Positions 48,301 through 60,300 of a DNA stretch of 64,000 bases are shown here, piece by piece (within the stretch, counting starts at the first letter, position 1; each line of letters starts with the position of its first letter). Where the stretch lies: the NCBI GenBank assembly GCA_029582265.1, contig CM055831.1, positions 23,202,682 to 23,266,681 of the forward strand, written 5' to 3'. The notes under the pieces are model-generated. The model worked only from the letters and a program-made list of their open reading frames with translations. It ran no database searches and had not been told where the DNA came from. A program made the position numbers and the translations under genes. Source of the DNA: Zoroaster sp. YZ-2022. Taxonomy: Eukaryota > Echinodermata > Asteroidea > Forcipulatida > Zoroasteridae.

Positions 48301-51300
48301 ATACACTATACACCCTTGACTGCCACACGCAGCAAAATGCACAGCTGCACTTTGCTGCACTCTGCAGCCAAGTCACTTTGACAAACGATGCAATCTGATG
48401 CGTCTGGCAGGGTTTCTAGCCAAAATACCCAGGAGGGTTAGGGTTAATATACGAAGGCTAACTTGATGTGAAATTGATAAAGGAACCAATTATCATGGAA
48501 ACGTTTTTAGTCTAAAGTATTTTTATGTCAGCAAAAAATATATATGCAAATTTACAGAAGTTGCTGACGATAACTTTCATGGCTCAACATGATACATTGA
48601 TCCTTATAAACTAAAGCTTACACAAAGAATGCTTTCATGCTAATATTTTAATTAATTCACTGAAAGATTTGTGTAGTTCAAATCCTAAAATATACTACTC
48701 AAAACAATTTAGGGAACACCGGATTTTTAACATCAAATAGGTTTGAAATGTTCCATGAACCGGGATTTTCATTTGCAACCCCATCTCTCTTTCAGTAGTC
48801 ATGTCATGAAATGTGTAATCACTACATGCATCCTTTATCATCTGTTTCATTGTGCAGTTGTTTCTCATCAATTCTGTGAAACATTGTGTTTATCTGAAAT
48901 AAATGATCTTGCTTTAACTGAGGTTATTCCGGTGTTCCCTAAATTGTTTTGAGTAGTATATATAAATGAAAATGAATACCAAACCTGACATTATATCTAA
49001 CATGAACAAAATATACGCAGTTTTTATGTTAACTTAGAAATGCGATAAAAAGATAACATTTTGAAAAATAGTGTGTTTTAAAATGCAATACTGAATGCAA
49101 CTTTGCATGCATGTCTTTCAAAATTAAGATATTGCACTGATGGGATGTGATTGGGCAGTTTTGAAAAATCCACGTAAATTTTGCTAGGGGTATTGGGGCC
49201 ACTGTTGTGAACAGCGCTGGGGTGAAATCTATAGTTCTGAGCGTTTGCTTTGCTTTCTTTTATTGCTTAAATCTTTAAAATCTAGAGGATCACAACATTG
49301 CAATTCTTAAAAATCAGAAAATTGGGGAAAAATCCAGACAAATCACACCCCTGTAATCTCATTTACCAACAAAAAGCTCAGTTGTCTTACCTGAAAACTT
49401 CTTTTCCCTGTTTCTTGGCTGAAACAAAAATCAAAAATGAGAAAAGTTTCACTTGAAGTTGAAGTTGAAGTTGAAAGCTATGAAAGCAGAAAATCAGCAG
49501 TACAATCCTCTGGCCACAGAGATATGTGTAGTCCCAAGACAGCCAGACAGTTTTAAACTTTGGTTTTTAGATAAATTACAGGTCTCCCAGTGCCTAATCT
49601 ACCAAATATGTGTTTTTTAAACAGGTTTTTAAAGCAAAATATAGGTTATTATAGGTTAATATAGGTTTTTTTGGGGAAATAAAGGATCCCATTTTGAAAT
49701 ACAGGTTTTATAGGTTTTGCTGGGAGGCCTGGATAAGTTACATATGGTTACATTTTGAAAAGCTATATTTTTGAAAAGCTGTAAAATAACCGAAGCGATT
49801 GGAACGTACCTTGCCACTGAACCCAGGAACATTGGCCATCAGCTTACTCATAGTCTGGGACCTAGTCTGCGTCTGTAGAGGCAAGGTCTGTCTCATGCTG
49901 ATTCTCAGCGACGCCCGACTAGCTGAGGGAGGCTCAGTCTTCGATACTGCAGATGCACCATTACTTTCTTCTCCAACACCCTGACTACTTCTCGTCGTGC
50001 TCCTGAAGGAAGGGTATTCTACACTTGTAGGATTATTAGAAACAGCTGAGGGATTATCTCCTAATCCAACTGGATTTGAAGATGAGCTAGGCTGATCATC
50101 TACACTAATGCGATGATCCGTGGGGCTTATCCCCATGGGTTGTGTACTACCTGTGTGGTTGTCATCGATCCCATGATTGTTCCTGCAGTTGTCATCTTTG
50201 TTGGTGTCTGTGTCATTGTCAGTGTCATCTTGGATGGCTTGCTGGTCCTGCTCATTGTCACTTGGAGATGGTGTTAGATCGATTACTTCAGCTATTAGGT
50301 GAAGGGAAGAATAATGAAGTAAACCATTGTTAAAACAATGTGAACAAGATTATTCTTGTCAACTTACAGTATTATTTGAATTCAATATTGAGAAACGCCA
50401 CAGCGACAAATGCAGTAAGTATACAGCTCTCACAAATGATCTGAGACATTGGATTTGAAACCAAATTAATTTGTGTAGAAATTGGATCAAGAGGACAAAT
50501 AACAAGACAACAAGGAATGACTCCACACAGCACAAATCATTAATTAACCAGATTAGCAGAATTTGCCTGATATAAAGTTTTTGTTTTTTCCAAGCCAAAG
50601 ATGAACCAACCTGGTGTGTCAGTTCACTTTTATCCATACTGAAAACAATTCTAATTAACCCTTCAGTCAAAATGTTGATACATTTGTCAAGGTTTATCTA
50701 GTGCACTTAAAAGTCCAACACTTTCAAACCTTACGTGTAGTAAGTACATTTACATGTCAAAATGAGTTGACTGTTTTTGACTTGTAAAAGCATTGTCTGG
50801 TATTGTTGAGGGTGGTCAAAATGACAGTAAAAACCAGTCAAAAATGCCCCTGTGTGCACATTTGGGTCAACAGTCAAAACAGTCAGTTGACTGGTTTTGA
50901 CCACTATAGCTACTTGCCACTAAAGTGCAGCTATAGTAGGAAGGTTAAACACTTTTATATTTATATATGTTATTCTTTTATGTAATATTCTTCTTCTAAT
51001 GGGGGGATGGGGGGAAGGGTTTCCGTAATCTTTCAAATTGATTATAATGGTTAATTTTTGAGCATATTTTTATCGTAAACAACCTCAGAATAACAAATCA
51101 ATTGTTTATCACCCGACGCAAGGATTTCATCAATCTATACATACTGGGAAAGGTAAGGTCCGTTTTGTTTGTCGTTAGCTAGACCAGCATGCATTACTCC
51201 AAATTGGCTTGCGCGTGCGTACTGTGGTACATATATTTGCAAAGAGGTATATGCAAAGCTTCAATTCTAATATTCAATACTCTTCATATTACACATCACT

Positions 51301-54300
51301 ATCTACATGTACTAATAATAAATTGATTTCTCTTACCAGCATAGTTAGGTTCTTTCCCCGGTGGTGATTTCAGTGGCTTCAGAATAATCCTCGGCACTAT
51401 CTGCTGCTTCCGTCGGTGCTTGTGGTGCAGCGTGAACTTCAGTCTAGTCGGGCTATGCATCTGAGACGTGGCCTTCAGGCCTTTGGCCCGATGATGGTGG
51501 TGGTGGTGATGGTCATCAGCCTCCGAGATGGCTCTCGTCGGGGAGCGACTGGTCACGGTGCTACTTGATGATGCGAATGTAAGGGGAACCTGCTGAAGAG
51601 TGAAGCGGCGCAGGGCTGGAATGCTGTCGTGAGCCTTTTCGGGAAGGTAGCACACGGCTGATGGCAAATAAACGACAGGGGTGTGATTTGACAATAGTAA
51701 AAAATCCTGAAAAATGGGCAGCAGGCCTGGGTCTCTCTTTGGTCTGGAGGACAAAGCCCCCCTGAACCCCCTGTGGGTAGCGGGCCTGGGTCTCTCTTTG
51801 GTCTGGAGGACAAACCCCCTTGAACCTCCTGGATGTTTAATTTTGGAGGATTTATAGACTCTCCACATGCCCCAAAACAAGAAAATGGAGGTTTGGACAC
51901 AATACAGGCTACTTCTCTTTTATCAAGAAAATTTTGAGGCAAAGGGAGATTTGTAAAAAAATCCTAACATCAGGAAAAATCCTGAGAAATCACAGGCCTG
52001 CAATGAATCGTGGACTTAAAATTCTTCAATTTTTTTTGTCCATAGGTATTTGAAAACGGACTTTGATTTCTGATTAAAATGAGAGGAACTCAGGAAGAAT
52101 AATTTGTTTCTATCACTAACTTTATAATTGATTTAATTTTGCCCTACACCGACGTGTGTACAGCACTGCATACTTTCCGAGTGTCTGTGAAAAAAACTTC
52201 ATTGACCTATCAACCAACTTTATAGATTTACAGAACAAAATTGCAGTGAGGATACTGTGTAGGTCTTAAAAACTAGGAAAATAGTAAATCAATTATTCTT
52301 AGGTATGTGGAAAATAATTTTGATGTGAAAATGAACAGAATTAGCTCTTGTTACATCGCAAAACAAAAATGTAGCAATTGTAGACTCACTAATTACAACC
52401 CTCCCACTCACAGTCCATTTTGTCAGCAGGTTGACAGACGAAACCATTTGGCTGTCAGTTATTGAAAGGTGGAATAACTGTGTGCATACTACTGTGTACA
52501 GTGTAGATGCACTCCCACATGTAACCACTATCCATGACCGGCAATTACTTTTACTTATAAAAACCTTTCAACCTTTTTTGAGGGATCGAACCATAATTAG
52601 CTCTTGTTACTCTTTGGAATCTAGTTGTGTATACAACCTCTATTTTGTGGCCATCTGGCCACTTTATGGATTGCCTATAAATGTATTAACTTACGCATTT
52701 TCTTGGTGCTTGCCTGTTGCTTGTGAATGCCTATTTCAGTATCTGTCTCGTCTACTGACTCCAGAGAACTAGATAAGTCTACGGCATCATCCACTCTGAA
52801 TTCAAGCATCTGTCGGGCCTCAGCTGGTAAGTGACTCTGCAGGAAAACCATGATTTTAAACATTTGTACGATCTTTTTCAAAAGCTAATATAATTTCCCG
52901 CCTCCTGAATCCTTGCAGGGGTAATTATTAATTAAGTGGGACTAGACAGGGCATATAAACGGAAAGTGGTGAAATCTGAAGGGGAGATACTAGTAGTGTT
53001 TTTTTTATATGAGTAGGAATTCATTAACCCTCCTACTGTTTGACCATTTGAAACCATTCAAAATTTCCACTTTCAAAAATGCCCATTGGTTTTGTACACA
53101 CATGGTGATACCATTTGAACAGTGTTGGTAGCAAGCTTTACTACCATTCAAATCCATTCAAATGGTTTTTGAATGGTGGATACACTACACCTTGGTGTAG
53201 TTACCTAATTAATGCATTATGTATTAACATTTCTCTACCAAATTGGTACAGAAATATAAAGAAAAACATAAGACCACAGAACAGATTGGTAGCGGGCCCT
53301 CGGGGCATTGCCACAAGTGTGCGTGGTCTTTCTTTGTGCGTTTTGTTCTGGGTTGCTGTGTGGGCCTTGACTACAGGCTAGCCTACCCTTAGCAAATCAA
53401 TAGACCTTATACATATGACGTCGCAAACTGAAGGTTGTCCCCCTTTCAGAGGCAAACGAAGGTCACTCATTGGTTCATGTATGCGCGCTGTGTGTATACG
53501 CACGCGCGCTGTGTGTATATGCACGGACAGCGCGCATACATGAACCAATGAGTGACCTTCTCTAGCCTCTGAATGAGGGTGATATTCAGTTTGTGACATC
53601 ATATGCATAAGGTCTATAGACCACCCCCCTTATACAAATCAAAGTATACTACTCAAAACAATTTAGGGAACACCGGAATAATCTCAGTTAAAGCAAGATC
53701 ATTTATTTCAGATAAACACAATGTTTCACAGAATTGATGAGAAACAACTGCATAATGAAACAGATGATAAAGGATGCATGTAGTGATTACACATTTCATG
53801 ACATGACTACTGAAAGAGAGAGGGGGTTGCAAATGAAAATCCCGGTTCATGGAACATTACAAACCTATTTGATGTTAAAAATCCGGTGTTACCTAAATTG
53901 TTTTGAGTAGTATATTATGCAGTGATATGGTTACTTGGGGAATACATTCAAATTTATGTGACAGTGACACCCTACTTGTATCGTTTCCGTAGCAGAAACT
54001 AAAGTATAATAATAACATGGCATCACTGGAAGAATGTATTGAATATAAAAATGAAAATCTTACCCTTAATCCGTAGACTCCCATCATATCACCCACTTTG
54101 TAGAAGGTGCCGTCTGGTCCACGGGAGCCATCATGAAGAACAGCATTGAGGCAAGCAGATGGTACAATACCACTGTAAGAAAGTAAGTAAAGAAAGGACA
54201 TGATTAACCCTCCTACTATTGACGCACTTTAATAATAATAATAATAATGTGTGGACTTATATAGCGCACGTATAGTGGAAAGTTGCTGTAGAGGTCAAAA

Positions 54301-57300
54301 CCAGTCAACTGCCTGTTTTGACTGTTGACCCAAATGTGCACACGGGGGCATTTTTGACTGTTTTTTTTGCCGTCATTTTGACTACCCTGAACAATACCAG
54401 ACAATGCTTTTACCAGTCAAAAACAGTTAACTCATTTTGACCTGTAAATGTACTTACTACATGTAAGGTTTGACTTTTAAGTGCACTAGATATACCTTGG
54501 GAAGTATTTCAACATTTTGTAGTAGTAGTAGGGTTAAGAAACAGCATCTCCAACAAGCACATCTAGTGATGAAATGTACTTCAGGCTAGATTTCCACAGA
54601 GCCATTTGATGGTTTGTATACGTACAAATATAGACAAGCAGTCCTGTCACTTGAATGATTAAATTAAGTCATTTAACCCTAACCCTAACCCTAACCATGC
54701 TAAATGCAACAGAATGCAGCAAATCTCAATTGTTTGCCGTGTCGTATTGAAGTGAACAGAGAACAAAAGATCATTTGTTCTTGCTGATGGATCTTGGTGC
54801 ACTCAGCAGACAACACATTTAAAACTGATAGATGATGTTGGATTGAGCAAGGTGTCTAGCCAGTTACTGAAGGGGATCCAGCATGGTTAGGGTTAATATA
54901 TATATCAAACAGAAATGCTTGTTGTTGCATCCTATCCTTCCACATAATACCATTTTCTATGATTCGGAACACCTTGCTGGACTTATCATTGAGTATGAGA
55001 CGGTTTTTATACCTCAACAATGGATTTCCCTACCGTCTTTTTGTTTATAAACAAAATTATAGCAGAAACTTCCCCGTTAACTTTTAACAATTGAATAGAG
55101 CGTACACCAGTGAACTTCCCTGGCAACATCCCTGGGAATATAGCACCCAAATAAGGCAGTGACCATGATTGGTAATTCAAAATATTTTAACCCTAACTCC
55201 CTAGGCCCATTTGTTTACACATAACCCGAATCCTCTAAAATCCTTCAGTAGTAAAGCAAGCACATGACATGTATGCACACATGTGTTTCTAATCTGTGAT
55301 ACATGTACATGGCCAGGGACCCTCCCTGCATGCATGGAGCAATAAACAGTGTCCACTGACCCAAGCACTGACCTTGCAATCACTACAACAAACATGGATG
55401 TACATGTACCATGGAAAGGCAAGTATGCCTAATAACCTCAATCCTCCAAAATCCTTCACTTTAGCAAAGAGCATGTAGCATGTAACCTCAATCCTTCAAA
55501 ATCCTTCACTTTAGCAAAGAGGATTTTGGAGGATTTGGGAAGGTTAGGGTTAATGCAAAACTTACTTGGTTTAACAATGATGATGGTAACAATCTTTAAT
55601 TAATTAACCTTTAATTAATTTTATCTGAGGTGGGACATGTGAATTGTGTATGGAAGAAAAAAACGATGGATGCACCATAATAAAAGTCTTTTGACCTATC
55701 CGATCGCCATTCATGAACAGTAACCAATCACCGTGCCTATTACACTTCACATGAATCTAAAGGAAACTGCCCAATCAGATGCATTCGATTGGTCTGTACG
55801 ATATGCAACACACATTTGTTAATGGTTTCATTGCCGAAGACAAGCACGCATTCAGTTACTTCTAAAAAGTTGTCTTAGAAATCCAAGACAACATTACATG
55901 CGTCTTTATGCACATGCTAATTTGTTTGTACAAAATGCGCATTGGCGTACCATTCTTTGTTTTAAATCAAGTTAGCATACCACCAAATCCTCTTCCATTG
56001 GTCAAGTTTACAAGATGCTTGCTCATACAATACAAGAATTCATGAGAAGGAAAAATATTCACATACAGATGCACACATCCATTCCAAGTTGTGATGCAGT
56101 TTTACTTGTGAATCATTCATCAGGAATCAATATTTGATTTTCATATTAATTTCGAACTGGCTTTGACTTCAATAACAATCCAAGTTTCATTTTTTCCCCT
56201 ATGGTAAAACAACAAAAGTTATACAACCATGCAAAGTGCAATAGAAAAACATTAATTGAAAGCATACCAATATCGTTTCGGTTTGCGGTAAACACCATGT
56301 GTTTATAGAAGCACTGGTACACCCGTCGTATCAGAGAGGCTATTGAGATTCATAAACATGACACTGTCCCCCAGGACATCGGCTTTTTCATCAGCAACAT
56401 TTGGCATTCAATCCTACATCCATCAGCACTCACACCCCACAGTCAACTGACATGCCTCAGCGAGCAGGCAACTCACACACTGCAGGAAATACACACAACA
56501 AGAACAATGCCACGGTGGCAGCCAATCACAACACATCACACAACAGTGGCACCAATCGGAACACAAATACTACTTAAGGAGCTGCATCGGCAAACCTCTT
56601 CATTCTCCTGACGAAGATTAGAGCAGGCTAATTGAAACGTTGAGAATAACCCGTGAAGTCCCCATGGTTCTCCCTGAACCATATTTCTTACTTAGCGACA
56701 GTAGAGAAAAAACGAGTTGCCCGAAATTGGTTCTCCCTTGAACCTTTCTCACTTAACGAAGGTTGAGATACGAGTTGTGCGATAAGGTTCTTTTCAGAAC
56801 CTGTACCTCAGCTTCACGTTAGTTGAGATAAACACATGGTGTTACCGCAAACCGAAACGATATCGATATTCCACCATGCAAAGCCTCAAAACTTATATAA
56901 GCATACCAATGACGCAAACTGATTTTGTATTTTTTTTCTTGTATTACACATCTTCGAGATAGGCCACTGCAGACAACTCCAAACTGAATACTGATGCAAG
57001 CTAATATACGGTTTTTCAAGGGAAAAAGTTCAAATTTTTACATGTAAATGTAGTTATTTATTTCCAAAATCAGATCACAGAAATTAAGTTGGTGATGGTA
57101 TTACTCATCTTAGAAATGATTCTACCTGAAGTGCTCTCATTTCTGAGATTTTTTTTTCTTCAAATTTCAAATTTGGGAAGAACACTCAATCAGTGCGAGT
57201 CACTTCATTTTCAAGATCTCTCCATTCCTATGAAATTTGCAAACCAGTTGAGCAGAAACCTTCACTTTTATTTTCTACCTGATCTCTGTTCTGAATCGAC

Positions 57301-60300
57301 CTTATTACCAATATTGTATTTGTAAATTTCAGGAAAACACCTTGATTGGAAAATCATAATTGATTTGTATCAGACGCCAAAGTAAATCAGTTTGAAAATG
57401 CAGGGGTAATCTTGTTTCAAGCAAGCATTACATCAAACACAGCATGCAGCATTCACACTTGGGTGGCTTTCAAGTACCACTTTTCTTACCTTCTGCGGGG
57501 AGTAAGGTTCCATTATGTTGTGAAGAGGTTTTTAAGTCATGCAAGGAAGTCAAATAAGAACAGTTTGCTGTCATTAGTTGTTCTATTCTAAACAAACGAT
57601 GTGAGTACATTCGAAAATTCAATTTTACAGATATCTAGACAGAACACACTTTCTGCTCAGCACAATCACCAAAATTCCCAAATGACATTAGTTTAATAAC
57701 TGATTAACACTGATTTCTTGATTTTTCATCTTTTTCCAATTCCATGATTTTGTAACAGGTCCTGACTGTCTGATCAGTGATTATCACTGGTCTCCCTCAG
57801 GTCCCACCTTTGAACTGTTAAGAGACTGAGAGGTGAACACCGCGGTAAACCTTGCTCTTTCACAATAAGTGTTCTGTTATTTTTTTACAAGCACTGTACC
57901 AAGTACATGGGACCTACAGCTTACAGGGATGATATTGTAAGAAAATGAAAGGTAGGAAAAACGTTGGCCATTTTCATTAGGCATATACTAGCCTATGACA
58001 GTTTACCTCTATAGCCATGTATAGCAAGGAAACTTTTTATATTGGTATTTACAATAACATGACACACAAGGAAAGTTTCCATGGTCTGAAGTTAGTCGGA
58101 ATCCAGTTTCATGGTAGGATTTTCAAAATCAAAAGGTAGGATTTCCTACAAAAGTAGGAAGAATATGATGCCTGAGCTTAATATCCCATATATCCTAAAG
58201 GACACTGAACTGTAAATATTACACACAGGCCTTCCCGATAGTGACACCAGACTTGTGTATACATGTATCTCAGTCAGCTAACGTTAGTTACAATACACCA
58301 GCCAGCCTGAATGGTCTTCCAGCCAAGTACTGACTAACGTCAGCATTGCTTAACTTCGATACTGCGCCACAATTAACTGCCGTGGATTTTTACCTGATGT
58401 CTTTCAGATTGGCCTCTTGGATGTTCCTCAGTATCTCCTTGCAGCTCATGGGCGTGTTCGGTTGTTTCTCTAACACCTGGGCAAGGGAAGACACCCAATT
58501 GAAACGAAGGACCATTATGAATAATGAATAACTGAATGTGTTTATAGAATTGAAATCAACCGACTGTATAAAATGCATGAAATAAATGAGACGTAAGAAG
58601 TATTTCACACCATTCAACAGAGCTTGAAATACCCACTGAAGTCAACCATCAATGTGTTTCAGACAATACCATCAGCCAATTGAATCACCACGCAGAAATT
58701 GAACATAATATAAGATTTTGTGGATGCAACATATATTTTCTCTAATTATTGTAAAATTAAGATTATTAATAACAGATTTGTAGCTATCAATTTGTTAATT
58801 GGAAATTACTTGTAACAGATTTCTCTTATTCACTAACTATATTACAGATTTGTAGTTTTCAATTTGTAAATTGTAACAGATTTTCTCTCTCTCTTTTTTT
58901 TTAGCAAACTTTGTGAATTGTCTAGTACACTATGACCAAACTGTTCTGGTACATGTAGTCTTGTGGATTTTCCTTAGACTGATATAAAAAAGCTCTCAAA
59001 TGTGTTTCTCATTAGGGTTTCGGCCTGGTCGCCGGAACCCTATTGTTTTTATTTGCCGGGTTATTTTTCTTCTTGTTTCTGCCAAAACCCCATAGGTTTA
59101 ACACATGAAAGTTGTCGATGGATGATGTCATACTTAGCATCGTCACATCAATACAAAACATGCACCATATGAAAGCCCGTAATGTGAATTAGTGCCTAAA
59201 ACAAAGTGCGTCATCATAACGTCAGTAAATATCATGTTATTCGCGTTTTAGTGTGACGCTGCGGGGGGTAAGACGTCTCGACCCTTGTGACGACTCGACA
59301 CAAACAACTAGGATCCACGACAGCGCTCGAGCCTTGTGACAACTCGACCTACGCACAACTCGACCTACGAGTCATATTTCGCATTTTCACATAATTACAA
59401 AACATGCAGCATGAAGGCTCGTAATGTGACTCAGTTTGTAGAACCAGTTACCTCATCATTACGTCAGTAAATATTATTTTATTAACATTTTAGTCTAATC
59501 TGCGGGACGTACATGTATAGATTGGCAAGGACGGACAAGTCGACCTAATCAAATAGTGTGACCCTGCGAGGGATTAAGACATCTCGACCCTTGTGAAAAC
59601 TCGACCTAAACAAAACTCGACCTACGACAAAGTACGGCTCTGTCTTATAAGCACTTGGCATTTTCGCATAAAAACAAAATATGAACCATATGAAAGCCCA
59701 TAATGTGACTTACTTTCTAAACCAAATACGTCATCATTACGTCAGTAAATATTATTTCATTAACATTTTAGTCTAATCTGCGAAGATTATGATGTAGTCA
59801 ATATAAACTTTGAAATGTTATTGCTCGAATTTACCAACTATGGGTAGAATGTGATTACCATCCTTTCTCACCCTTTATCACGATAGCAATAAAAATAGTG
59901 CATGTTCTGTTGTCATTCAACTCTTGTCGGTGATGGTTTTGTAGAAAGGGAATTTTCCATAGGGACTGTACACGTCGGTATAATTACGTGACGACGTCGT
60001 GTTTGTACATAGCGCAAGCTACAGGGTTTGTACACATGGGTTGCGATGTTCTTTGTTTTCGTATGTTTGAATCATTTGAGAATCGTTGCACACATTTAAT
60101 GGAAGGGCATTAACTTGATTGATTTGTGTGTACAATGATTACAGTTCATGCGTTTCAAGTTTATTTCAATATATCGTAAATACTAAACAAAGAACTCAGT
60201 GTCCCAATAATTATCAATATACATGTTGCCGAAACCCCTGTGTTCGTTTTCATCGAACACTTCATTGCAATTTTGTATCATTATAATAATATCTGTATAG

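Noticed and set aside
54673..54700. Telomere or chromosome-fusion scar
   Set aside because: The CCCTAA units sit exactly in the inverted tip of a TTAA-bounded element with matching opposite end.
57485..57525. Donor-like signal on the minus strand (CCGCAGAAG then gtaag) between ASXL exons 2 and 3, with a possible MEPYSPQK start
   Set aside because: Its phase does not fit the exon at 54172, and the 58394-54172 junction already gives the conserved HARE-HTH sequence.
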